Below are positions 1-8,837 of a DNA stretch of 64,000 nucleotides, piece after piece. The stretch covers positions 434,001 to 498,000 of the forward strand of contig JBJKVO010000015.1 of assembly GCA_045562555.1 (NCBI GenBank), given 5' to 3'. The notes beneath the pieces were generated by a model. The model had not been told where the DNA came from, ran no database searches, and worked only from the letters and a program-made list of their open reading frames with translations. Origin of the DNA: UBA2588 sp002339805. GTDB lineage: Bacteria; Chloroflexota; Dehalococcoidia; Lucifugimonadales; UBA3495. Position numbers and translations under genes: made by a program. Each line of letters begins with the position of its first letter. Positions within the stretch are counted from its first letter, which is position 1.

Positions 1-1434
1 TTGTATGCCTGTGTACCCTTGGTTTAAATGAGACATACTGTATGGAGAAGGCGTCATTTCAGGAGAAGATAGAGCTGTCCACGTATCGCCGTTATCTTCT
101 GAGACTAGAACATGCAAATAATCCCAGCTATCCTCAATATTAAAAGCTGAGTGGAAGTTAAGCTTGGGTGATTGTGTTCCTGAGAGATCTACTCTCGTGG
201 TTAGTGTGCTATTAATAGAGTCGCCTCTATTGCCCCAAAGACATGTGTTCTGAAGACTGTTAATAGGGCTAAACCAAGTGTTTATTTTAGGAGCACCGTC
301 GAATTCTATAGACATATTTCCCTCTTCTTTTGGAAGCGCAATATCTACATAATGTGAACTGTATTGATTTATGTTCCTTTCTATAACTTCATCAAATCCT
401 ATACTATTTTGTTTCGCGAAATCGAATGTGTTACCTTCTAAATTTGAATAGCTATGCGTTTCGTCATACCCATTAAGTAAATTATGAATAGACCATTCAC
501 TAAATAGCTCCTCAAAAGATTTATCAAGTCCTTCTTCAGAAAAGTAATCGTTTATTGCTTGGATGCCGTCTGATGATTCTGCTACAAGGCCTGATAATAA
601 TGAATCACTATTTAAGTATTGGTCAGTCAGGTAGGTAAAGAATAGGCGAGCTGAGAAGTAATGTTTTGATTGGTTACTTAGAGACCAATGAATTAAAGAT
701 ATTTCTGGGTTGAAAGAATTTATATTAAAAGGATTATATCCTAAGGAATTTACGGAGTATTCCGAAAGGCCTTCGTTGAACCATGTTTCTTCTGTTCGAT
801 CTTTATTCCAATGCATAGCATGTTGCAATTCATGCGTTAATACACTCAAATATTTGTCGCTGCCGACCGCTAAATCAGAATGAATATATATGGCAGTTAT
901 TTCGTTACTTGTGGGATAGATTTGTTTTGGGTATATATCAGTGTTCTTAAAATATCCTCCTATACCTCTCCCAAGAGGAGCATGGATTATTCGTAATTTA
1001 TCATTAGGTCGGATTTTAGAAATCCATGGTTCGCCAAAAACGGATACAAGTGTTGGGTATATTTCATATTCAAAAATATTGGCTGCTTCTTGTATCTGGC
1101 TGGTAGAAGCATTTTCATTATGGAAATACCAAGCTGCATTTGAGGTTGTTAATAACTCATAAATTTTATATTCAAAATCTTGTTTTTGAGATATATCTGT
1201 TATCAGAACCTTATTTAAGTCTGTTGGAAGTGGGTCACTAATTTCTTGGTAATGTTTATTGGATGTAATCTCTGTACATATATTTAAGTCTGGCGGGAAT
1301 GAATCTTTTTGCTTTATCATTGAAGCTTCTGAATCACATAATTCAATATTTGATTTAATTCCGTCGCTACTGCAACTAGATATTACAAGTGTAGTGATCA
1401 AAACAATTGATATGAATCTCAAGTAATAACGCAT
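1..1434 (-). CDS. HExxH metalloprotease-like lipoprotein, C-terminus cut by window edge
   Basis: No stop is reached before the left edge; 478 codons are visible. The start has a short basic and hydrophobic leader ending in a lipobox (VISSC, Cys21), so the protein is probably a membrane-anchored surface lipoprotein. Residues 201-205 read HELQH, followed by WFNEGLSEYS with Glu221. This is the zinc-binding HExxH plus downstream Glu pattern of gluzincin peptidases of the M30/immune-inhibitor type. The residues after about 350 look beta-rich and are suited to binding a substrate or surface. The gene starts 3 nt after the pth stop, so it is probably co-transcribed with ligA and pth, although no functional link is evident. 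The peptidase class is inferred from the motif only; the exact family is unknown. Confidence 0.75.
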   Translation of the reverse strand, partial: MRYYLRFISIVLITTLVISSCSSDGIKSNIELCDSEASMIKQKDSFPPDLNICTEITSNKHYQEISDPLPTDLNKVLITDISQKQDFEYKIYELLTTSNAAWYFHNENASTSQIQEAANIFEYEIYPTLVSVFGEPWISKIRPNDKLRIIHAPLGRGIGGYFKNTDIYPKQIYPTSNEITAIYIHSDLAVGSDKYLSVLTHELQHAMHWNKDRTEETWFNEGLSEYSVNSLGYNPFNINSFNPEISLIHWSLSNQSKHYFSARLFFTYLTDQYLNSDSLLSGLVAESSDGIQAINDYFSEEGLDKSFEELFSEWSIHNLLNGYDETHSYSNLEGNTFDFAKQNSIGFDEVIERNINQYSSHYVDIALPKEEGNMSIEFDGAPKINTWFSPINSLQNTCLWGNRGDSINSTLTTRVDLSGTQSPKLNFHSAFNIEDSWDYLHVLVSEDNGDTWTALSSPEMTPSPYSMSHLNQGYTGIQ

Positions 1435-1437
1435 ACT

Positions 1438-1998
1438 TTAATTAAACATATTCATGGTTGTGTCACTATCATTATGTATCCAGAATGATAGGATTTCTAC
1501 GCATTTTGAAATAGTTTCTTCCATTAATATTTTTTCTTCTTCGTCGAATTTCCCTAACACCCAATTTACTAAGTCTATATTTGTATGATTAGGGCTGCCC
1601 ACGCCGATTCGTAATCTCGGAAATATATTTCCGTTGGTTGATTCAATTATAGATTTAATTCCATTGTGTCCACCGCTCGATCCATTTATTCGAACTCTGA
1701 CTTTGCCAACTGGTAATGCTATATCATCATAAATAATCAATATGTCAGATAATTCAACTTTAAATCTATCTAGTAGATACTTGATAGCTATTCCACTATT
1801 GTTAATAAATGTTCTAGGCTTGACTAGCACAATATCTATTTCATCGAGCTCTCCGAATTGCATGGAGCATTTTGCTTTGCGTTCTTTCTTATCAATCTTT
1901 AGCTGTTTAGCAAAAGTATCAATTATGGAGAATCCTATGTTGTGTCTTGTATCAAGATATTTTGTACCAGGATTCCCTAATCCTATTAGTATTTTCAT
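1438..1998 (-). CDS. pth: Peptidyl-tRNA hydrolase
   Basis: Cleaves peptidyl-tRNAs released from stalled ribosomes, recycling tRNA in the cytoplasm. At 186 aa it has the usual length. The N-terminus is MKILIGLGNPG (Asn9). TRHNIGF contains the catalytic His19, and IIYDDIALP and GGHNGIKSI carry the family's Asp and Asn residues. The normally conserved KPxTxMN motif reads KPRTFIN, a mild Met-to-Ile change. The start lies 4 nt after the ligA stop, so it is translationally linked to ligA. Confidence 0.97.
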   Translation of the reverse strand: MKILIGLGNPGTKYLDTRHNIGFSIIDTFAKQLKIDKKERKAKCSMQFGELDEIDIVLVKPRTFINNSGIAIKYLLDRFKVELSDILIIYDDIALPVGKVRVRINGSSGGHNGIKSIIESTNGNIFPRLRIGVGSPNHTNIDLVNWVLGKFDEEEKILMEETISKCVEILSFWIHNDSDTTMNMFN

Positions 1999-2002
1999 TT
2001 TA

Positions 2003-3997
2003 TTAACTCGTTGATTGCATCAGATTTAAGAAATCCGATTCTGTTAGTAAAGGTGTGCCCAGTTCTTGTGCTTTGATTAATTTTGATCCAGCAGACTCCC
2101 CAATAACTAAATATGAAGTATTTGATGTGACACTATTCGTGACCTTGCCGCCATTTATTTTGATTAACTCTTCTACTTCTTTACGAGATAGATTAGGTAA
2201 TGTTCCTGTTATTACGAAGGTTAAATTGGTCAATGAAGTTGAGGCAGGAGTTAGAACGGAATTTTCCATGGTTAATCCTAATATTAGCAATTCATCGATT
2301 AGAATCTTATTATTTTCGATACTGAAGTATTGCTGGATAGAAGTAGCTATTTTAGGACCAATACCTTCTATTTTTATTAGGTCATCGAATGAGGCTTCAG
2401 TTAATTGTTGCAGGCTGTCGAAACATTGTGAGAGGATCAGTGCGATCTCTGATCCTACATGTAGTATCCCAAGTCCAAATATTACTCTGTCTAAAGGTTT
2501 GGTTTTGCTGGTTTCAATATTTAATATCAATTTTGATGCTAAAATTTCTCCCATTCGGTCTAATGTACTTAAATCTTCTAGCTTTAGTTTATATATATCG
2601 CTGATTTGCTGAATCATTTTATGGGCTATTAAAATCTCGCACCATTTTTCTCCTAAACCTTCAATATCGAGAGCATTTTTACTCACAAAATGTTTAATAG
2701 TTTCTAGGAAAATTGCAGGGCAACTGGAGTTACTGCATCTATGTGTTGAATCATCCTTAATTATAGAGCTGTTGCATTCAGGACAATTCTCAGGCATTTG
2801 GAATTCAGTTTCAGTACCAGTTCTTGACTCAATTACTGGTCCTACTACATGCGGAATCACGTCTCCTGCACGTTCTACTATAACCGTGTCTCCTATTCTG
2901 ATGTCTTTGCGATGTATATCTTCTTCGTTGTGAAGAGAAGCATTAGTGACATTGACTCCTCCGATTTGAACGGGGGCTAGAACTGCAAAGGGATTTATGC
3001 TTCCAGTGCGCCCCACATTTAACCCTATGGATATTAATTTAGTATTCGTTCTTTCTGCAGGGAATTTATAAGCGATTGCCCAGCGTGGTTCTCGCCCAAC
3101 AAATCCTAAGTCTCGTTGTATGTCCAATGAATTGACTTTGATCACAATTCCATCGATTTCATATCCCAATTCTGACCTATGATTCATCCAGTATTCATAG
3201 TATTGTTGTACTTCTTCTAATGAACTACATACGCGAGTTTCAGGATTGGTTTTTAAACCCAATCCTTGAATCCAATTGAGGCTTTTTGTGTGATCTATCA
3301 AATTGCTGTTAGAGGATTCATTCAAAGAATACACCCAAATATCTAGGTTTCTGGAGGAGGTTATGCGTGGGTCTAATTGCCGTAATGAACCAGAAGCAGC
3401 ATTTCTAGGGTTGGCTAATAAAGGTTGGTTTTGATCCATTCGTTCTTTGTTAATAGAATTGAAGGCTTTCAATGGCATGTACACTTCTCCCCTAACTTCT
3501 AAGCGCCCAGGAAGGGGGTGTGTCAGAGATAATGGTATTGATTTTATAGTCCTCAAATTAGTTGTTACATCTTCCCCTACTAAACCATTACCTCTGGTTG
3601 AACCTTGAATAAAGATTCCATTTTCGTATATTAAGCTGATTGCTAGGCCATCTATTTTAAGTTCTGCGGAGAAACTTAGGTTGGTGTCATCTAAGAGATT
3701 GTGTGCTCTTTGTTCCCATTCTAGAAGCCCTGTGTAATCAAATGTATTAGCTAAGCTCAGCATCGGAACTGTGTGATTAACAGAATTAAATTGGTCTGAG
3801 GCTTCTCCTCCTACCCTTTGTGTTGGAGAGTCACTGGTTACGAGTTCTGGATAGGCGTTTTCTATTCGCTTTAATTCAATTATTAGTTGGTCATATTGGG
3901 AATCAGATATTAAAGACTGGTTTAATACATAATAATTGTAATCGTGATCTCTTATTTGACCCTTTAAGTCATTCAGTTTTTGTATGTGATGCTCCAT
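2003..3997 (-). CDS. ligA: NAD+-dependent DNA ligase
   Basis: Seals nicks during replication and repair using NAD+. The 664-aa protein has the full family layout: an N-terminal Ia domain with YDQL, and the adenylation domain with the nucleophilic lysine in AELKIDG (Lys114). An OB fold follows, then a four-Cys zinc finger (CPEC...CSNSSC), helix-hairpin-helix repeats (IEGIGPKIATSI) and a C-terminal BRCT domain (FVITGTLPNLSRKEVEELI). An AGGAAG Shine-Dalgarno lies 7 nt before the ATG. It heads a three-gene run with pth and the lipoprotein and is divergent from the acyl-CoA dehydrogenase gene. Confidence 0.98.
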   Translation of the reverse strand: MEHHIQKLNDLKGQIRDHDYNYYVLNQSLISDSQYDQLIIELKRIENAYPELVTSDSPTQRVGGEASDQFNSVNHTVPMLSLANTFDYTGLLEWEQRAHNLLDDTNLSFSAELKIDGLAISLIYENGIFIQGSTRGNGLVGEDVTTNLRTIKSIPLSLTHPLPGRLEVRGEVYMPLKAFNSINKERMDQNQPLLANPRNAASGSLRQLDPRITSSRNLDIWVYSLNESSNSNLIDHTKSLNWIQGLGLKTNPETRVCSSLEEVQQYYEYWMNHRSELGYEIDGIVIKVNSLDIQRDLGFVGREPRWAIAYKFPAERTNTKLISIGLNVGRTGSINPFAVLAPVQIGGVNVTNASLHNEEDIHRKDIRIGDTVIVERAGDVIPHVVGPVIESRTGTETEFQMPENCPECNSSIIKDDSTHRCSNSSCPAIFLETIKHFVSKNALDIEGLGEKWCEILIAHKMIQQISDIYKLKLEDLSTLDRMGEILASKLILNIETSKTKPLDRVIFGLGILHVGSEIALILSQCFDSLQQLTEASFDDLIKIEGIGPKIATSIQQYFSIENNKILIDELLILGLTMENSVLTPASTSLTNLTFVITGTLPNLSRKEVEELIKINGGKVTNSVTSNTSYLVIGESAGSKLIKAQELGTPLLTESDFLNLMQSTS

Positions 3998-4029
3998 TGG
4001 TGTTACTTCCTAATAGAATCAATGTACAC

Positions 4030-4070
4030 AGTATAAATCCTTTGATATCCTTATTTAAATATTTTGATAA
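4030..4070. promoter_or_regulatory. Divergent promoter region between ligA and acyl-CoA dehydrogenase
   Basis: The 110-bp gap between the two divergent starts must hold both promoters. On the plus strand, TTGATA (4042-4047) lies 17 nt from TGATAA (4065-4070), a plausible sigma70 pair for the dehydrogenase. On the minus strand, TATACT (4035-4030) is a possible -10 for ligA with a poor -35. Both are motif matches only. Confidence 0.35.
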
Positions 4071-4107
4071 AGCAAATTTTGTTATTCAAAAGCAGTGGAG
4101 AATGGAA

Positions 4108-5271
4108 ATGAGTATGACATCTAATGAAACGAGAACACAAATCGTGAACATGGTAAAGGATTTTGTTAAAAGAGATGTTGAACCAATCGCAGCTGAAATG
4201 GATAAGAATGATGAAGTCCCATTTGAATTAATAGACACCATGAAAGACTTAGGTCTTTTTGGAATAACTGTACCAGAAGAATATGGTGGCATGGGGTTAG
4301 ACTACACTACTTTTGCGATGATATTTGAAGAACTTAGTAAAGGTTTTATGAGTATCAGTGGAGTGATAGGTACCCACCACATACTTACGTATGTCTTGAC
4401 TCATTTTGGTACTGAGGCGCAAAAGAAACAGTTTCTACCCGACTTAGCTTCTGGAGTTAAAAGAGGTGGGCTAGCGTTGACTGAACCAGGTGGAGGTACA
4501 GATGTTGCTAGTTTGAAAACTAAAGCCGAGAAAGACGGTGAGGAATACGTTGTTAATGGCTCAAAAATGTTTATAACAAATGCAAGGCACGGTGATATGT
4601 TTTGTCTTTTAGCTCGTACTGATCCAGATCCAGATTCCAAACATAGGGGATTGACAGCTTTTGTAATGGAAAAAGGAGAAGGATTTAGGATTGGGAGAGA
4701 TTTAGATAAATTAGGATACAGGGGCTTGGATACTTGTGAAATATTTTTTGATAACTTGAGAGTGCCAGAGGATAATGTTATTGGGGGGGTAGAAGGACAA
4801 GGGTTTTCTCAGGTGATGAGTGGATTAGAGACTGGAAGAATAAATGTAGCGGCAAGGGCAGTAGGTGTTGCTCAAGCTGCTTTTGATGCTGCGATCAAAT
4901 ATTCACAGCAGCGATATAGTTTTGGTGCACCGCTATCAGATACACAGATTATTCAAACCAAATTAGCTGATATGGCTACTAAGATTCAGGCAGCAAGATT
5001 GCTTACGTATGATGCTGCTGAGAAAAAAGATTTGGGTGAAAGGTCTGATGCAGAATCAGGGATGGCCAAACTATATGCAAGTGAAATATGCCAAGAAGTT
5101 GCAATGGATGCTATGAGGATTCACGGAGGTTATGGGTTTATTAAAGACTTACCAGTAGAAAGATATTATAGAGACGCCCCGCTTATGATCATTGGTGAAG
5201 GAACTAATGAGATCCTTAAAATAGTCATAGCGAGGCAACTCCTAAAGCGACCGGAATATCAAATTAGTTAA
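4108..5271 (+). CDS. Acyl-CoA dehydrogenase
   Basis: FAD enzyme that oxidises an acyl-CoA at C2-C3 and passes electrons to ETF. It is 387 aa, the family size. Seen: the flavin/substrate signature ALTEPGGGTDVAS; the conserved segment RYSFGAPLSDTQIIQ; IHGGYGF; and the catalytic Glu368 in GEGTNEI, the position used by short- and medium-chain enzymes. The frame remains open upstream into the antisense of ligA. I chose the ATG at 4108 because GGAG (4097-4100) is 7 nt away; ATGs at 4102 and 4114 are alternatives. Chain-length or branched-chain specificity cannot be read from the sequence. Its stop is 2 bp from the stop of the convergent bicupin gene. Confidence 0.95.
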   Translation: MSMTSNETRTQIVNMVKDFVKRDVEPIAAEMDKNDEVPFELIDTMKDLGLFGITVPEEYGGMGLDYTTFAMIFEELSKGFMSISGVIGTHHILTYVLTHFGTEAQKKQFLPDLASGVKRGGLALTEPGGGTDVASLKTKAEKDGEEYVVNGSKMFITNARHGDMFCLLARTDPDPDSKHRGLTAFVMEKGEGFRIGRDLDKLGYRGLDTCEIFFDNLRVPEDNVIGGVEGQGFSQVMSGLETGRINVAARAVGVAQAAFDAAIKYSQQRYSFGAPLSDTQIIQTKLADMATKIQAARLLTYDAAEKKDLGERSDAESGMAKLYASEICQEVAMDAMRIHGGYGFIKDLPVERYYRDAPLMIIGEGTNEILKIVIARQLLKRPEYQIS

Positions 5272-5273
5272 TT

Positions 5274-5963
5274 CTAGTCTTTGAATTCTGATTCGATAGG
5301 ATTGAAAGTAACCCGTAGCATTTCAGAATCTGATTCATTTCTCCATTGGTGGTGAACATTACCTGGTACTAGGATTCCATCTCCTTCTACCACTTTGTAG
5401 TCTTTACCGCCGCAGTTAATAATACCTTCTCCAGAAAGTATATACACGACATGCTCCCAAGGGTGGATATGCCCGCCTGTGTCTGCGTGACTCACGGATC
5501 CTGGTTTCATTGCGCCGTTGTATAGCATTACATAGTTTAAGGCTCCTTCAGGGCTGCCAATAAGTACGTTCCCACCGTCAAGGGTGGAGCAGTTTCTTAT
5601 AGTTGGTTTTTCTCCAGTTCCTCCACCCTGCTTGGTAGAACCACCAGATTGTGCTGCTATCAATGGATTAACTTCTACTCTGCTGAGGGTACCTGTTCCA
5701 CTATCGTTGATTGTGTAATGATCAACGTTAGGTGGTATGAATAACCCGTCACCTGCTTGAACAGGATATTCAACACCATCGCAATGTAATGTTCCTTTGC
5801 CAGAAATTATATACACTTCGTGTTCCCATTCATGGATATGGTGAGGGCTTGTTTCCCCGTGTTCAAATTGTGAATAGGTCAGTGTACATGTAGGTGGATT
5901 TTCATCAAGAAAGACTAATCGTGCAGGGGTTCCATCGTTTTTATTTTTTATTAAAGGCTCCAT
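5274..5963 (-). CDS. Two-domain cupin protein
   Basis: 229 aa with two tandem cupin barrels. The first carries HHIHEWEH (His42, His44, Glu47/His48) with GDGLFIPPNVDH. The second carries HIHPWEH (His165, His167, Glu170/His171) with GDGILVPGNVHH. Each set matches the metal-binding cupin motifs 1 and 2, so both halves probably bind a metal. The halves are joined by a Gly/Ser/Gln-rich linker (about residues 105-118). Bicupins include dioxygenases, isomerases and sugar-binding proteins; the substrate is unknown here. GGAG sits 7 nt before the ATG. It lies 54 nt beyond the end of the glycan block and could be its last gene or a separate unit. Confidence 0.85.
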   Translation of the reverse strand: MEPLIKNKNDGTPARLVFLDENPPTCTLTYSQFEHGETSPHHIHEWEHEVYIISGKGTLHCDGVEYPVQAGDGLFIPPNVDHYTINDSGTGTLSRVEVNPLIAAQSGGSTKQGGGTGEKPTIRNCSTLDGGNVLIGSPEGALNYVMLYNGAMKPGSVSHADTGGHIHPWEHVVYILSGEGIINCGGKDYKVVEGDGILVPGNVHHQWRNESDSEMLRVTFNPIESEFKD

Positions 5964-6017
5964 AGTTATACTCCATTTCTAGTGTTGATTATTCGTGATG
6001 TTAACATAATGCTAAGA
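5964..6017 (-). other. Short gap between glycan block and bicupin gene
   Basis: 54 bp holding the bicupin ribosome-binding site and a perfect 10-bp palindrome, ATGTTAACAT (5998-6007). I see no GC-rich hairpin with a T-run, so there is no obvious intrinsic terminator, and read-through from the glycan operon into the bicupin gene is possible. Confidence 0.4.
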
Positions 6018-7073
6018 TTAACTCATCATTTTCTTTACTGATTCAATTACTTCTGTAGAAGCTGGATCAACATTCTTTAGGATTCCAAGATAAAAACTTG
6101 TGTAGTCAGACAATGTCATCATACACATGATTTGTTCTAATTTATTTGAGAATTCTGATTTAATAAAATGATGTTTTATACCATTGTCAGATAATACTTT
6201 TTCCAGGGTTGAATAACGTTTTTGCAACCATGTTGGGTTTTGCTTGGGTTCTATAACCAATACAAATAAATTGGAGTTAAATGATTCATATTCCTGCACT
6301 GATTCAATAGTGTTGTGAAATAATTCTGGTATGTAGTCATTCAAACACATCGATTTGGAATTTTCATTTATCTGAGTTTTCCATCGGAGAGTCATCCCTT
6401 TAAATAATCCTCCCCCATAAATGCATGGAAACTTATTTTGAAGTTGAATCGCCAATTGCTTTGCTAAATTATTGGGGATGGTACTCTCCATTGCATATTC
6501 AGTGATGCATCGATTTACTGAGGTTAACGTATCCTGTATTTCTAATTTATCTAAAGTTGCTAAATTTAATAAAACGAATAATCGGATCAATATTAAAAAA
6601 TGATAGGGGACTACGCTCCTGGGCTCCCCCGTAACGTCCATTTTAATTAGAGGTATATTGTGATTTTTAGCTAAGGATTCTAATTTGCCGCCACCAGTTA
6701 CCACTACAATTCTACATCCCGCTTCATATCCTTTGTGAAATACAGAGATGCTTTCTTCGGTATTGCCTGAGAAACTATTGACTACTAAAAGGGTTTGGGA
6801 TGATGGGGTATATGGTAATTCGGGTTCACGAATCACTGTAGTAGGGATGGTGGCATTTCCTCCAATGTAATCATTTAGTAAATCAGATGCAATAGCTGAA
6901 CCTCCCATGCCTGCTAATATTACATCTGATGGTGCGTCTGTATTCTGTAGAGATATAGATGTTTCAAACACTGCATTTAGCATGGCTGTTGTATTAGCAA
7001 TCCTGTCTGACATATTGGTTACATCAATATTTTTTATGTAATTCAGGTTATCTAATATATGATTGGTACTCAT
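6018..7073 (-). CDS. SIS-domain bifunctional phosphoglucose/phosphomannose isomerase-like protein
   Basis: 351 aa. Two sugar-isomerase domains are seen: the first with LAGMGGSAIASDLL and VVNSFSGNTEE, the second with YGGGLFKGMTLRWKTQINENS. The combination is typical of the bifunctional glucose-6-P/mannose-6-P isomerases of archaea and some bacteria. It would supply fructose-6-P and mannose-6-P for nucleotide-sugar synthesis. I use the ATG at 7073 because it overlaps the upstream TGA in an ATGA arrangement and has AAGGA 9 nt upstream; an earlier in-frame start at 7103 would overlap the sugar transferase more. It is the last gene of the glycan block. Confidence 0.85.
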   Translation of the reverse strand: MSTNHILDNLNYIKNIDVTNMSDRIANTTAMLNAVFETSISLQNTDAPSDVILAGMGGSAIASDLLNDYIGGNATIPTTVIREPELPYTPSSQTLLVVNSFSGNTEESISVFHKGYEAGCRIVVVTGGGKLESLAKNHNIPLIKMDVTGEPRSVVPYHFLILIRLFVLLNLATLDKLEIQDTLTSVNRCITEYAMESTIPNNLAKQLAIQLQNKFPCIYGGGLFKGMTLRWKTQINENSKSMCLNDYIPELFHNTIESVQEYESFNSNLFVLVIEPKQNPTWLQKRYSTLEKVLSDNGIKHHFIKSEFSNKLEQIMCMMTLSDYTSFYLGILKNVDPASTEVIESVKKMMS

Positions 7074-7690
7074 TTTGTACGTTCCTTGGTAGGTTTGTCC
7101 CATTTTGCTGCTATCGTGTTTAATATAGATTTAAAGATTATGTATGTGTCTCGTTTGAAGCTAATATTACTCATGTATTCTAGGTCGTATTTCAATTTAT
7201 ATTCTGGTTCAAGGTCATAAGCACCTTTTATTTGAGCGATGCCCGTTAACCCCGGTTTTATAGCAAGTCGCTGGTCAAAATCCGGTATTTTATTTTTGAA
7301 TTGTTCATGTAATTCTGGACGTTCTGCTCTGGGACCTACCAAAGACATATCGTTTTTCAGTATGTTAAAAACTTGAGGGAGTTCATCAAGAGCGGTTAAT
7401 CTAAGTATTTTCCCTACCTTTGTAATACGTGGATCAGCTTTGCTAGCCCATACGGGCCCAGATTGTTCGGCGTTCACTATCATGGTGCGAAATTTATATA
7501 TTTTGAATAATTTCCCATCTTTACCGATTCTTATTTGTGTGTAAAATATTGGTCCTTTGTCTTCCACCCATATACACACTGGTATGATGACCCAGATTAG
7601 TAGCCAGATCAATGGCAATGGGGGAATTATGTGTGCTGATATAACGATTAGTAAGTCTAAAGGCCTTTTATATCTTGGATACTTGACCAA
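7070..7690 (-). CDS. Undecaprenyl-phosphate sugar-phosphate transferase (initiating transferase)
   Basis: 206 aa, about the size of the monotopic PglC-type enzymes. One N-terminal hydrophobic segment (LLIVISAHIIPPLPLIWLLI) precedes the catalytic domain with KFRTM, LTALDELPQ (the catalytic Asp-Glu) and MSLVGPRAERPE. The family moves a sugar phosphate from a UDP-sugar to undecaprenyl phosphate at the inner face of the membrane, the first step of a glycan repeat unit. It probably starts on TTG at 7690, one base after the wecB stop, with GAG upstream; no ATG fits. It ends in an ATGA overlap with the isomerase gene. The sugar used is unknown. Confidence 0.9.
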   Translation of the reverse strand: MVKYPRYKRPLDLLIVISAHIIPPLPLIWLLIWVIIPVCIWVEDKGPIFYTQIRIGKDGKLFKIYKFRTMIVNAEQSGPVWASKADPRITKVGKILRLTALDELPQVFNILKNDMSLVGPRAERPELHEQFKNKIPDFDQRLAIKPGLTGIAQIKGAYDLEPEYKLKYDLEYMSNISFKRDTYIIFKSILNTIAAKWDKPTKERTK

Positions 7691-7691
7691 T

Positions 7692-8828
7692 TTATATCTC
7701 TACGAATTCATTGAAGGGCTGATGTAGTATTTTACTGACAATTCTCTGAGAGGCTAATCCATCGCCATAAGGATTAGATTGCTTGATATATTTCTGATAT
7801 TCAGATTGATGCTCGATTACTTTAGAGGTTTGATTAATGATATTGGTCTTATCTGTGCCTAACATTAGTCCCACCCCTTTTTCCACACCTTCTGTACGTT
7901 CAGTTTGGTTACGTAATATGAAAACTGGTGTTTTTAATGTGGGCGCTTCTTCTTGTATTCCACCTGAATCAGTGATGATCAAGAAACAATGTTTAAGAAC
8001 TTGTATAAAGTCGAAATAGTTAAGAGGATCTATTAATGAAATATTTTTTATTCCCTGCAAATCTTTGTAAACTTTTGATTGCACATTGGGGTTAGGGTGG
8101 ACTGGGTAGATGACATGAATGTCTTCTGTATATTTGCTGGCTAAAGATTTCAGAGCTTCACAAATTGACTCTAAGGGTCTTCCAAAATTTTCCCTTCGAT
8201 GAGCCGTCACCATAATTATCTTATTGTTTAGATGTGCTACTTTGAGTACATCTTTCACGTGATCCGATTCATCAGCGCTGGAAGCTATTCGGAGAGCATC
8301 TATTACTGTGTTTCCAGTTACGATTACATCTTCGTTAGAGATTCCTTCTGACACCAAATTGCTTTTAGCACTTAAAGTCGGCGCAAAATGTAGATCTGTT
8401 ATTTTACTGATGAGTTGGCGATTAATTTCTTCTGGGTACGGCTCTAATTTATTATAAGTTCTAAGGCCTGCTTCAACATGCGCTACTCTTACACCGTTAT
8501 AAAATCCTGACAATGCTGCAGATAAAGCCGTTGATGTGTCCCCTTGTACTAATATCCAGTCGAAAGGTTTTTGCCTTAATATTTCACTTATTCCCGCCAA
8601 TGATCTACTGAAAATTTCATCCAAGGTTTGATTTTTGGACATTAGGTCTAGATCATAATTTGGAGTTATTTCGAAATTGATTAGAACGTCATCTAAGAGA
8701 GCACGATGTTGAGCTGTTACGCATACTTCTACATTTACATCCTTAGGGTATTTTTGAAATTCCAATATTGTAGGAGCGAGTTTAATCGCCTCGGGTCTAG
8801 TTCCGATTGCAACTAGTATATTCAGCAT
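7692..8828 (-). CDS. wecB: UDP-N-acetylglucosamine 2-epimerase (non-hydrolysing)
   Basis: Interconverts UDP-GlcNAc and UDP-ManNAc. 378 aa with the family's GTRPEAIKLAPTI N-terminus, HVEAGLRTY, PYPEEINR, TAHRRENFG and the C-terminal ITDSGGIQEEAP. A second copy lies at 17252-18364 and a hydrolysing NeuC relative at 31176-32330, so this locus has three members of the superfamily. Together with the UDP-sugar dehydrogenase at 58706 it could give UDP-ManNAcA. Confidence 0.93.
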   Translation of the reverse strand: MLNILVAIGTRPEAIKLAPTILEFQKYPKDVNVEVCVTAQHRALLDDVLINFEITPNYDLDLMSKNQTLDEIFSRSLAGISEILRQKPFDWILVQGDTSTALSAALSGFYNGVRVAHVEAGLRTYNKLEPYPEEINRQLISKITDLHFAPTLSAKSNLVSEGISNEDVIVTGNTVIDALRIASSADESDHVKDVLKVAHLNNKIIMVTAHRRENFGRPLESICEALKSLASKYTEDIHVIYPVHPNPNVQSKVYKDLQGIKNISLIDPLNYFDFIQVLKHCFLIITDSGGIQEEAPTLKTPVFILRNQTERTEGVEKGVGLMLGTDKTNIINQTSKVIEHQSEYQKYIKQSNPYGDGLASQRIVSKILHQPFNEFVEI

Positions 8829-8837
8829 TATGAGAGG

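Noticed and set aside
941..1162. Small plus-strand reading frame near the left end
   Set aside because: It is the complement of the lipoprotein gene, whose own frame has a lipobox and HExxH motif.
3820..4107. N-terminal extension of the acyl-CoA dehydrogenase to 3820
   Set aside because: It lies antisense to ligA, adds unrelated sequence and lacks a ribosome-binding site; family alignment starts near 4108.
5264..5280. Bidirectional terminator between acyl-CoA dehydrogenase and bicupin
   Set aside because: Stops are only 2 bp apart and no GC-rich hairpin with flanking A/T runs is present.
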